From contig JACSVZ010000022.1 of the NCBI GenBank assembly GCA_014706295.1, positions 13,038,830 to 13,102,829 of the forward strand: DNA of 64,000 bases, read 5' to 3'. The notes under the pieces are model-generated. The model saw only the letters and a list, made by a program, of their open reading frames with translations, was not told the origin of the DNA and did no database searches. Each line of letters begins with the position of its first letter. The first letter of the stretch is position 1. Origin of the DNA: Lycocorax pyrrhopterus obiensis (Eukaryota > Chordata > Aves > Passeriformes > Paradisaeidae). The position numbers were made by a program, and so were the translations under genes. Positions 33,701-61,572 of this stretch are shown here, one piece after another.

Positions 33701-36700
33701 TTTCTCTTTGTCAATGAGTTCAACTGTCTGTGCAGAGCAGGGGGAAGCGAGGGAGGGGGATGCAGGCAGGGCACAGCTGCTTTTGCTTAAGAAACCCTGC
33801 TAAAAAGACATCTCCTATTTGGAAATAACCCAGTGTTGGCCTCTGCTCCATGCTCAGCATGCTGGGAGCCTCTGTGTTGTTGGGCTGTGCTCATTAGGAT
33901 GCTTTGAGAAAAGTGGTCCTTGAGGACCCCGCCCTGGTACTCCCCTGCAGAAGGTAGGCTCAGCCTGGACGTGACCTTTTGTCTGTTCACCTAAGTTGTT
34001 TTTAGGCAATGAAATGTGGAGTTTCTCTTGAAAAAGCCCTCTTCTCCTTGGGCTGAAGTTTACAGGCTTACTGCAATCTCCCTCTAGAAGGAGGGAGCCT
34101 GAATGATGGGGACTGAGCTTCCATCTGCAGAGGGGTGGCACAGCCAGGGACTTCCCAGTGACGGGACATAATTTCCAGTTTGGCTGAAGCCTTGCTTGTT
34201 GTTTCTTTGATAAGTCTGGGTGAAAATATTTTGATTTTTTTTGGTTTCTTTGTTTGTTTGTTTTTAGGGCTGTTTTGTGTTATTGGTTTTTTTTTTTTTT
34301 GGGAAGAGGTTGCTGTGCTGAAATAATTTTATTTGTAAAATGTCAAGTTAAGCAGGCCCACCCCTCCACCTCCCTGCATGTGCAGTTGCCTCAGTGCCAC
34401 CATGGTCCTTCTGCAGCTGCACAAGTATAAGAACAAACGGGAGAGACAAGCATGAACAGAAGCAGAACAAATGGAAAGCTAAGATGCTCAGTGACAAATT
34501 TAGAGAAGCATTTTAAGCAAGCAAAAGGTTGTTCCTTTTCTATTTGTTACATGCCTTGGAAGCGAGGCACTGCCTGCTTGCAGGGGGCTGGGTACCTGCA
34601 GCAAAGCCCTGCTCTCCATTTGCATGCTGCCTTGCATTAAGGCGGGGAAGATGATAAAATGCTTTTGATCAGAGGCTCTTAAATAGCAGGATTCTCCTGT
34701 GCAAATCTGTTTCCCTGCCCTGATGTACTCAGGAGTGTGTCTTAGCCAGGGCTTGGGGGCTGTGCACAGCACATGGCTGTGGTGGCATCCCGCACTGGGG
34801 CAGGAGGTAATGAGAATTTCTTGTCAGACTTGTCCCAGGTCCCCTGAGCCAGCACGGCCGTGGCACTGCAGCGATGTTTGGCTGTTCTGGGACGGATGTT
34901 TGCTCTTGGCTTCATGCCTTTTACAAGAGCACAAATGTAATGTCGAAAGAAACCACTTTGGTAATGTACTTAGAAGTTAAATATTTTATACAGTGCTATA
35001 GTGATGTGATGTATCGCCTTCCTGACACTGCTTTTTGCCTGAGGTCTGGAATTTGGGGTCATCTGTGGGGCTGGATGCCTGCATCCTCTCCTCTGTGGTG
35101 CCTCATGTGCCTTTTTCACAGGGTGCTGAATTCCTTTCCATCCCTACAAAATGCTAAAAGCAACTCAATCCCAGTTCCTGGTAAAATGTGTATTCTGATT
35201 GTCCAGTGGTTGTAGTTTGAGCTCTCAGGATCGATAGCACTATATTAAAGCAAGGTACTCACTCCTTCTCAAGGCACAAGGTGAGAGAAGATTTGTGATG
35301 ATAAATGTATGTCAGTATGTGAGCTGGGTGCCAGGACCTCAGCTGGGGAGCAGCAAGGAGGCACAGGCCAGGGAGTCCTCACACAAATGAATATATCTGT
35401 ATATCTGATTAGTGCTCCATCCCAATCAATACGGTTTTCACCGACCAGGATTAGTTGGGTTGCCCTTTGAGGTAACTCAAACTACTTCGTAAAGTAATGA
35501 GTTTGGCTATAGACAGCACAGGTTTATGGCATGGTTGTTATGTACTCGGTTATAAAGATTCCATGTAGCCTCAGAAATCATAAATCTGGTTTATGAAGAT
35601 TGGGAGTATTGACAGAGACCCAATTCTGCCTTATTCCTTCTGGAGCCTCACAGGGATTTTTGACAATCCACTTTTAGCACCTTCCAGCACAGGTAGAGAG
35701 AGACTTTATCTCCCTGAGGAAAACTGCTGGGTGAACACTAACTTGTTTTTTATTTGCCAACATTTGTGAGTGTTTGGAGGCTAAAACAGAGCCAGGATAA
35801 GTACAAACCAGAGGGGCTGTGCTAATTCTCCAAACCAAGGTGGATTTGAACTATTTTGAATGATGCCGACTGGACAAGCCCAGCCCAGCTATCCGTCCTT
35901 CCCATCCCACCTCCCAGATAATCATTGTGCCTGGCTGCCCAGCTCAGTTCAGCAGCTGCTGGGTGTTAGGTGATGATTCTTCTGCATTTTTATTGCCAGA
36001 TCTAAAGACAGATTTTTAAAGGTGCCAGTGACAGGCCAGCACCACTCCAGGGAAGTCCATGGTGCTGGATCTTGCTTGCCAAGGCAAACCAGGAGCTGCT
36101 TACACAGCGATTTAATGACTAAAAATGCCTCGAACAGCAGCTGCTGCTTTAATGCACTTCTTGTAGGGTCAGTGTGTGTGGTTTGGGGTTCACAGCCCTG
36201 TACACAGTGAGACCCAGGCCCCAGGCTGTGAATTCCCAATTAGCTGGCTGGGGGGACCATTTTCCTTTGGCTGCAGGTGGAAATGACCCTTCCTAAAGCC
36301 ACTGATCATTAATTAACGCTAAACATTGAAGCAAGATTTCCCTTCCAACCCTGTCAACTGAGTGCAGCTCACCAAAGCCTCCAGGCATTTCAGCAAAGGT
36401 TTGGGGTCATTTGAGTTAGGCTGGCTTAAAAACCACCTTTGCAAGGAGGTTGATGAAAGGTGTTGATGGAGACGTCCCTCCTCCCCAGTCCTCTGATCTC
36501 CGTCGAGAAGGGGATGGGTGAGGGCAGCAGCGGGGAGGTCAAACCTGCCAGCAAGCCCTGGCTTTTCACAAAACCCCAGGGACAGCCAGGAGGGTCTGTT
36601 AAATTTGTGTCTTTAAGTCCTGGCCATGGCACAGGGCCCTTCTCACCTTCTAGACTGGACTGTGCTATGCTGTAACCCTGTACTGGTGTACCCATGGTGG

Positions 36701-39430
36701 AGACACTGCCCTTAGCACAGCCACCCCCTGCTGCTGTGGCCCTGCTTGCACAGAACATTGCAGCAAAAAAAGAGAACAAAACCCTGTTCTCACTAAAAAA
36801 AGAAAGTGGGGAGGGGGAGGGCGAGGCAAGGAGCAGGAGAGATGGATTGTGCTGGGGCGCTGAGTGCGGAGCAGCTGTACATTAATCATGGCGAGAGAGG
36901 ACTGGGGGAAAATCCCACAGCTCTGTCGGGAGGAAGGGTTTGCTGCTGTGAGACGATGCTGCTGCCCATGTCCCAGGGTGCCTGTGCCTCACTGTCTGCT
37001 CGGGAGCTGCTCCAGCCCTGCTGCTGGTGGGGGATCCCCAGCTCCCAGGGTCAGGTTCAGGCTGGGAGCACCCAGCTCCCCTCCCCTTTCCGCTTTGCAC
37101 TGCCATCCAAATCCCTAATGTCTCATTAACTCTCTTTCCCCGTGCAGATCGGCCCTGAACGGGAGCAGGGGACACCATAAATAATAACTGGGGCACTGCT
37201 AGGTCCATCTGAGCAGAGGGCAGTGCCTGCTGAAGCCTGTCCTCTTTGGGTGCCCTTGCTTGCCCCGTCCTTTCGGTTTGTCCCAATATAAAGAGGAATG
37301 CTGCTCCTGGAACTCCCGAGTGCTCCTGGCGTGGTGCTGCTGTTGTGGTGGCTGGAAGAAGTGCTGGGGGTATTTTCAAGTGAACTGGTCAAGGGAGTTA
37401 CTTAGCTGGGCTTGGGCTTCCCACAGGTGTCTGTATGTCCTTGTCTGTCCCATCCTGGTCTTTTGAAGCATTTTTGACCCTGCTGATAAATAACAAATGC
37501 AGGGAAAGAGGCCAAAGCTCAGTCTCAGCTAGTGCTGGGCAGAAGGGATGTGCACACTGAGGGACTGTGAAAGTGCTCAGCTGCACACAGGACCTCACCA
37601 TGTCATCACTACAGCTGAGCACATTTTTCTTTACATGTGGAATGAATTTGCCAGAAAAGAGGTTTTTGGGTTCTTTTACCTTTTTATTTTTTTTAGGTTT
37701 TTTTTTTTAGCCTAGTAAACGTCTTGGCCAGTGATTAATAAAACATTTCATCTTCCCAATGCCTCTTCTGCCCTCACCCAGGGGCTGTTTTGACAGTAGT
37801 GCAGTATGGCATACAGAGTTAGGGTTTATCTTTTTGGCTAAAAAACCTGCTCTGTATTTAAAAAGAGATGTGGGGGTGGGCGGTGGGAGTGGGGAGGAAA
37901 AGGTCTTGGTAATGCAAAGGTTTTAGTTTGGAGAACAAAGAAAAGTTCAGTTATTTCATTTATTGAAAAAAATCATAATCCCTGTGTGCTTCAGTTTGAT
38001 CTGAACCAAATTCTATTTCAAATCTGACTTGGGAGAAAAACTCCAACCCAAGAGCCTACAATAATAAGTGCAATAGTAACTGTTGTTATTTTTAATTTTG
38101 GTACAAAAGTCCCTGGATTTAGGGGAGGGCAGCTCTTTCCATCAGCTTAGGAAAACTATTCACATGGTCAAAGTTAAGCATGCAGCTAAATCATTTGAGG
38201 AACAAGACTTTCTGCAGGCAGATAAGAGCCTAATAACACGATGATGAGAGCCCAGCCTTCCACTGATAGCAGAAACTAATATTTGTGATGCAACAGTCTT
38301 GCATTATTCAGTAGTTAAAGATAATTCTAAGAAACAGAACAGCTTGAGAATTAGCAAAACTAGCAATAAAATATTCTTAGCTGACTCCGGGGGGAAGTAA
38401 ATTGCCATGTATAGGATTTGCATTCATCTTAATGTTTATTAAAAATGAGACAGTGCTGCTTCTCACGTGCTTGGCCGGAACAGCTCCGTGGATCGCTGGA
38501 ATTGTGTGTCCTCCTGTCCCCACTGAGCCCCAGGATCTGCTGAGGCCTCACTAACTCATGGCACGTGTGGGTTGGTGTTGGGGTGGACCCAACTGCCCAC
38601 CCAGGGCCTTGACAAGTCCCCAGGGCACCGTGAGTGATGGCTGCCAGCGCTAATTGCTAATTGCTAATTGTGTGCCCGGCACTTGCTACTCAGCCCAGCA
38701 CCACAGTGTTTGTGTCCCGTCCTAGGGGTGAAACTGCCAGGGAGGAGCAGCTGAAGAAAAGCAGGAATGATGGCCCTGAAGGAGAAGTGCTGCTGTACAC
38801 AGCAACGCTGACACCAAGGGTCTGCACACTCACCTACAGCAGCATCTCCAGTCGTGACTTTGCTCCTGCACTTGCAGAGAAGGTGGAGAAATACAACTGG
38901 GAGAAGGAAGCTCAGGTTTCCTCTGCAGGCCATCAGCTGGCCCAGGGTGCTCAGTCATTCCTTAAGACCTTTTTGGACCACTCCTGCTCCCTGGCAGTCA
39001 AAGGGCAGTGGGCAGGTGGAGGGGCTGGATGTCCTGATGCAGCAGTCAGGGGTGACCGATGTGTTAGCAGCAAGTAAAGACCCCTGAATGTGCTGGAATT
39101 GCGGTGAAGCACAAAGACCTGGTGCTGCAGGACTGAAATCCCCACCCAACTATTTGCACCAACAATTTAGTACAGCAGAAATGGGTTGCTTTGGGATGTG
39201 TGAGGAACCTGCACCACCTCATCCATAATCCAAACAACGACACAGGTCAGAGGGGAGCCACGTTCCTGCCTTTAATGAATGAATGCAAATTCCTGCAGGA
39301 GCACCCAGGATCTCCAAAAACCCCACTGGTGTCTGTGCACCTGGACCCACACCTGCAGCCAGACCACCCCTCGCTGGCTCACTGTGAGTATAAGAGCCAT
39401 GAGCAGTGACTGAGCTGGGGTGGATATGTG
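24719..39430. other. Intergenic DNA between TAF4 and CDH4, no gene recognised
   Basis: About 14.7 kb with no recognisable exon, RNA gene or full-length transposon. It contains A-rich tracts (27723-27760, 27903-27916), T-runs (34223-34300, 37680-37710), a gctaatt triplication (38649-38669), and AT-rich blocks near 32.59-32.79, 35.39-35.60 and 37.97-38.46 kb that look like candidate regulatory DNA. Frames of 205-264 codons (25549-26166, 28323-28946, 30720-31352, 31790-32584) show no domain and sit in GC-richer DNA, where long chance frames are expected. Confidence 0.55.
38649..38669. repeat. Heptamer gctaatt, three tandem copies
   Basis: Three perfect copies of the 7-bp unit gctaatt. They create repeated TAATTG words, a common homeodomain core. 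Confidence 0.8.
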
Positions 39431-39509
39431 GGGAAGGAAAATGAAATAAAAAAATAAAAATAACAGTACTAATAATAAAAAAGCAAGTGAGACTATTCAA
39501 AAGGGGGAC

Positions 39510-39521
39510 TTTATTTTTATT
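39510..39521 (-). promoter_or_regulatory. Tandem poly(A) signal, probable CDH4 3' end
   Basis: On the - strand the word aataaaaataaa contains two overlapping AATAAA hexamers, followed by T-rich sequence within about 20-70 bases. Confidence 0.5.
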
Positions 39522-42500
39522 ACACTGGAGCCAGGCGTCAGTGCGCCAGTTCAGCTTTGATACACAATAAATCAGCAAACCTGTCACTCAGTTTGGAAAC
39601 CAAGATTGCAGTGGCACTAAAAACACATTGAAAACATTTACTTTCTTCCCTTTTTTTTTTTTCCTCTTTTGTTTTTGGTACAAAAATGGTACAAACAACA
39701 ATACAAAATATTTGTGCTGTTGACGGTTACAAAAAAAGGTTTTTGAACTGGGTTAACAGACGCAAACTTTTGCTTTTGCGCTTCAGCTTGAACACAGCAG
39801 AACAGCAGAAGTCTTCCTTGAGAACAACCACGGTCATGCGGGCTGCTACACAGCTTCTCCATTGGAAAGGAAACATGCAAAATCATCATTAAAATAAAAA
39901 AAAAATTAAAAGAAAGAGAAAGTGCTCCAATTTTACACCTATATATTGTCGTTGTTTTTTCCCCTATTAGATTTGTAGCTTCAAGCACTAACTACATTAT
40001 GTACACTGTGTGTGAACAGTTGTATGTGGGGTTGGAGTGGACTGGAAAGAACTTTTATTTTCCCATGAAACCAAGTTAATTTGCGTGGGAGACACCTATG
40101 TTGTCTGGCTGCTGTTTTATACACTTGCATTCATCGTGACACAGCATTTCCCCCCCTCCCCCAATATTTTTTTTTCACACTTACAATGAAGAGCTCCAAA
40201 AGACATCACAAATAAACGTTCTGTATTTTACCTTTAATTAATGTTTTTCTTTTTTTTAGATTAAACAAAGTTGCAATCTTGGCATATTGTGTGGTACAGA
40301 CGCTGCACTGACCATTACCATTCTTCAATGCCCGAGCGTCCACCCTGCGTGGAGCAGTTACAGGCGATACAGCCACTTCTGAAATCCCACTTCTAAAGGC
40401 TGGATTTGGACCTGACTATCCCTAAAAACCCACGGGGAGCAAACTCCCCATCACCATCGTAGAACTGCCAACGGCATCGCCTGGTCCAACAAAGAAGGGA
40501 AAAACAGGGAAAAAAAATGCAAAACCAGAAGCGAAACCATGACTAGAACGTGGGACACCTGGAACAGACTTGCCTATTTACTGTCATTATTACCTGCTGA
40601 ATCTCCTCCTTGCCCTGCAAAGCATTTCTGTGACTGATGCTGCTCCCAGTTTAGGCTACACGATAAACAGACCACCAGGGCTGCGGGTCATGTTCTGCCA
40701 GGGGGGGCTGTGGGTACAGCAGAGACATTGGATCTGCACGGTCCCTGGCATGGGGATGTGCAAGCCTCATCCTTAGGAGGTAGGGAGGCCACCAGACGTG
40801 TCCGGCCCCAGTGCCCTGGCAACTCACTGTCCCCGTCCCTTAGACAGCAGGGAGAGCTGTGGTGGTGTCCCCTGGCAGCGCTGTGGGATAATGGGGTGGG
40901 ACAGTGGTGTTTTAGGGACGGGATCCCCTCCACCTGCCTGAAAGCAAGTCCTTCCCCACTGCCTTGTAGTGTACAAAGACTGGGGATCACTTCTTCAATT
41001 AGTTTAATGTTTTAGTTTAGATTAGTCAGGCAACAGGGACTCTGGTCTCAATGCATTAACCCCTCCTGTGGCCTCTCAGAATAAACAGCAACTGCAGGCT
41101 CAGCCAAAGGGTTCTTTGCTCACTGCAGCTCCTTTTGAGTTACCATCACCTCCAGCTGCAGCTCATTGTCACCATGTCACATCCATGAGGATCAGAGGGG
41201 TACAGAGTGATGGCAAAGTCATCTTGTCAATGGGACCTCTTGGATTAATGTAAATTACGTTAGCTGGATTACAAACCATCAGTAATATTTGCAAGCAGAA
41301 AGGTTTGTAAAAGGTGATCTGTTTTCATTGCTGGATGTGCCCCTTGCTTACCTTACACTGGTCCTACTGTGAGAAAAGGGGCCTGATGCTGCTGCTGCTT
41401 GTGGGGTTGTAAGACTCAGGGGGTCAGGATGCAGGGAGGAGAAAAGGGAAGAGGAAAAGAAGGAAGAGGAGGGAGAGGTCCTGCAGAGGGAGTCTGAGCA
41501 GAATTGGGTCAAAACACAATAATCTGGTTGGTTTGATTTGTAGGCTCATGGGATTGGAATGGCTGGATTGCAAATGCTGCAGGAAACAGGTTGGTTTATT
41601 TTTAATCACTCAAGCAGTTTTGTTTGACTTAGGTTGCATAAATGTTCTTAAAAACCTGAAATATTTAGACAAGCTGAAGTCAGACAACATCCCCTTCATG
41701 GCTAAGTGGCTCCTTTCACCGCTGGGGACCGTGTGCGCTGCCGATGGCCCGGAGCCGCCGTCCCACACCACTGCCAGCCCCTTCCCTACCTGAAATCCCT
41801 CATCCCAGCCACAGCCTCAGAGGATGTCAAGCACCAAGCGCTCTGGAGCAGGGATTGAGCTGTTGCTCCCAGGTAAGCGGTGCCAGGTGGATGGCAGGGC
41901 ACAGCTCGCAGCAGAGACCTGGCATTGCGGGATCCACACGAGCGTTCCAGGAGCCACATGGAGCCGGGAGGCAATGGCACCAACCCAATGGATGGAGAAC
42001 CATCGGCATCACCCAGCCCTCGAGCTGAATCCTTCTCCTGTGTCGGTGACGAGGTTATGGCGATGGACACCAGCAGCAAGAAACACCAAGTGGTTTTTAT
42101 TATTCACTACACCTGTGCCCGGGCAGCTTCTGCAGAGCTGCAAAGCCCTGGTGGTGAAATACTCCAGCCCATGGCTTTTCCAAAAGAAAACGGGAAGAAT
42201 CAAGAGTGCCATAGGTAAGGAGCAGAGGCTGCGGTGCCATGCAGCCTCTGTGCCAGGCGGCTGGGGACAGGGGCTGTGAAGTTTGCCAACAGTGGTCAAG
42301 AGGAGGGGGACGGCACACGGCAGAAGCAAACCAAGACTTTCACGGTGGTCACAAGAGATGACTGAGTTCACAACTACAAAATGAGAATCTGGAAAAGTGT
42401 CACGTGCTGCCAGCCCATGCCTGTGGTGTGACATGCTCACCTTGCTGCTGCCATCAGCGCCGTCCCTCTCCTCTGAGGTCCACACTTTTGCCTCCTGGTT

Positions 42501-43675
42501 TCCTCAAGAACCTTGGGTGAGAGTGAGTTTGCTCTCCAAGCCGTGAAAGACAAACTGACCCATTGACTGACCGACTGACCGACCAAGACAAAAAGAAAGA
42601 TCTCACCCTCAGTAATTAATAACATCCTGGTAATGCTGAAGTCCCCTCGGGCAGACTTTTACCACATTCCACTTCATACAAGACACATTTCAAATGCTCA
42701 TTAATTTACAGAAATTGCATTTTATAGAAAATATGATACAATGAAATATAAAATGCACTAGGAGCATTTCAAAAATCTATAGAGACGATCTTGCAGCCCA
42801 GTTTACCCTCTGAAAGGCGCCCACTCATCACCACAAGCTCTCGTCCTCTCATTCTCGCTCTCATGTGCACGCGCTCGCTCCCCCCGCCTCCCCCCCTTTA
42901 ACTCTTAGCATTCAACTTGAGAATTAATAGAGATATCAAAAAAAGCATGATTATCCCCTGGATAATCACCTTCCAATACTGTGCACATTCTTGGATTTAA
43001 AGGAAAATATATCTAAGCACTTTTACAAGTTTTAGCGAACCCACTGCAAAATCGTCTGCAGAATATAAAACACAGGTAATCCAAGATTTCATAGCACATT
43101 AATTAAGTGGCTCATAATCCATTAAATGTGGTTTATATTACACATCCATGCAGTCTAAATCATTTTACAAACATTAGACATAAACCCACTAGTCCAAATC
43201 AGTAAAGGAAAAATGTAATAAAAAATGCTAATAACTATTTGTTATTGGTTAAACTGACCCTACATATAAACTAGGTAGTTTGCTACCATTTATAATACTG
43301 ATGTTGAATTATGCCTGGATGCTGTGAAACCTCTTGCTTACTTGGCAATGCTTGAGCATATTAACCACAAGATACTTAACAGGCCCTCGTTGCACTTCTT
43401 CTCCAAAAAAACACATTTACTACAGATAGCAGCGCCTACCCATCAAATAGAAAGGACACACATTAGCTGAGTTACACGATGTTGTTGAGCTTTGGCTACT
43501 AATGCTCCAAGGCATTAATGTGGTACTAGACTAACTCCATACTTACAGATGGGAAAAGTGTGGGTAACCTGTCCCTGTCCTTCGCACTGCCTCGGCCGCG
43601 AGCGGAGCCGCCGCACAAGCCCTGCCTCAGCCCAGGAGAGCAGCACCGGTGCTGGGCATCCTCAGGGATGTGGGA

Positions 43676-43697
43676 CACCACCACCACCACCACCACC
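43676..43697. repeat. CAC trinucleotide microsatellite
   Basis: About seven uninterrupted cac units on the + strand inside the inferred CDH4 3' UTR. They account for poly-His and poly-Thr open frames on the + strand. Confidence 0.9.
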
Positions 43698-44268
43698 TCA
43701 CCCCGCCGGTGTGTCCGTTGCTCACGAGGTCGTGGGAGCCAAAACACGGCGATAGCAGAAAAACAAACAGATGGGCCTTTGGTCACGTCACGATTTACTT
43801 TGTAGGGTTTAGGCAAGGGCTGTCGGAGATTTCTGTTGCAATAACCAAAGGCTTTATCAATGCTATAGTTCTATGCAGCTACATTGAGTGTGACCAGGGG
43901 CCAGCAGAGCCCCCTGGTCAGTATTTTGCATCTGATAACACTGAATTATATACAACATGATGACTAGTTCACCACCTGCTGAGGCTTAAAGATGGCTGTT
44001 AAGATTTTGACTCAAAACATCTTCCCCCCCCCCCGCCCCAATCCTCTTCCACCCCAGAATGAATCACCCCCTTAAAAAAACCAACAAAACAAAACGAAAC
44101 AAAAAAAGGCAAAAAAGAAACAATCTCCACAGTTCCTTTTTGTTAACTCCTTCCCAGCTAGAACTGGCTTAGGGTCACAGGGAGTGCTGCCCAGGATGGT
44201 TGTATGTTTGTTTTCATCACTCCTGAGATTGAAGGGAATCTGACACATGCACCAAAAGGCACTTTCAA

Positions 44269-44288
44269 ATATATATATATATATATAT
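44269..44288. repeat. (AT)10 microsatellite
   Basis: Ten uninterrupted AT dinucleotides in the inferred CDH4 3' UTR, about 430 nt after the stop codon; likely length-variable. Confidence 0.92.
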
Positions 44289-44650
44289 TTTAAAAACAGT
44301 GCTTCTGTTCTAAGAAATTCAAGTTAAGACAGAGTGCCTTTCACTCTCTTTAGTCATAAAGCAGGTAAACGAGCAATATCCCAGCTGACATTAAAAAAAC
44401 AAAAAAAACCCAAAAAGAAACCTGCAGCAGAGACAAGTGTTCATGCGAGACAGCTCAATATTCTAAGAAAAAAAAAAGAAAGGAAAAAAAGGAAAAAAAG
44501 AAACCTCCTATATCACCACTAAAAATAACAATACAGTCAGCAGGGGATATTAATTAAAAAAGCTGCCACATCTGTACAGTTCTTGCTCCTGCATCGGCTC
44601 TTTTTGTTAACGTTGTCTGTGGGTTTGTTGTTCTGGTTTTGTTTTTCCTT

Positions 44651-44698
44651 AAATTTTTTTCTTCTTCCTTTTTTTTTTTTTAATTTTTTTTTTTTTTT
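44651..44698 (-). repeat. A-rich tract in the CDH4 mRNA just after the stop codon
   Basis: The + strand has T15 at 44684-44698 and T13 at 44669-44681 separated by aa, then a further pyrimidine-rich stretch. In the CDH4 transcript this is a genome-encoded A15-TT-A13 tract beginning about 19 nt after TAA. Confidence 0.9.
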
Positions 44699-44717
44699 GT
44701 AATAAGATGAGGTCAGT

Positions 44718-61572
<16,855 letters not shown>

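Larger units (their letters stand above)
39510..44717 (-). other. CDH4: CDH4 3' UTR (distal end inferred)
   Basis: The region follows the CDH4 stop on the - strand. It is largely AT-rich with long homopolymer tracts, an (AT)10 run, and a GC-richer middle part (about 40.7-42.6 kb). The distal limit is placed at a double poly(A) signal on the - strand (39510-39521), just before composition changes. Other - strand AATAAA words lie at 40054-40059, 41595-41600 and 42096-42101, so shorter isoforms are possible. A UTR of about 5.2 kb would be longer than the human one as I recall it. No protein-coding feature is supported here. Confidence 0.5.

Noticed and set aside
43549..43960. Poly-His, poly-Thr and poly-Pro frames on the + strand
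   Set aside because: They derive from the CAC microsatellite in the inferred CDH4 3' UTR, antisense to the gene.
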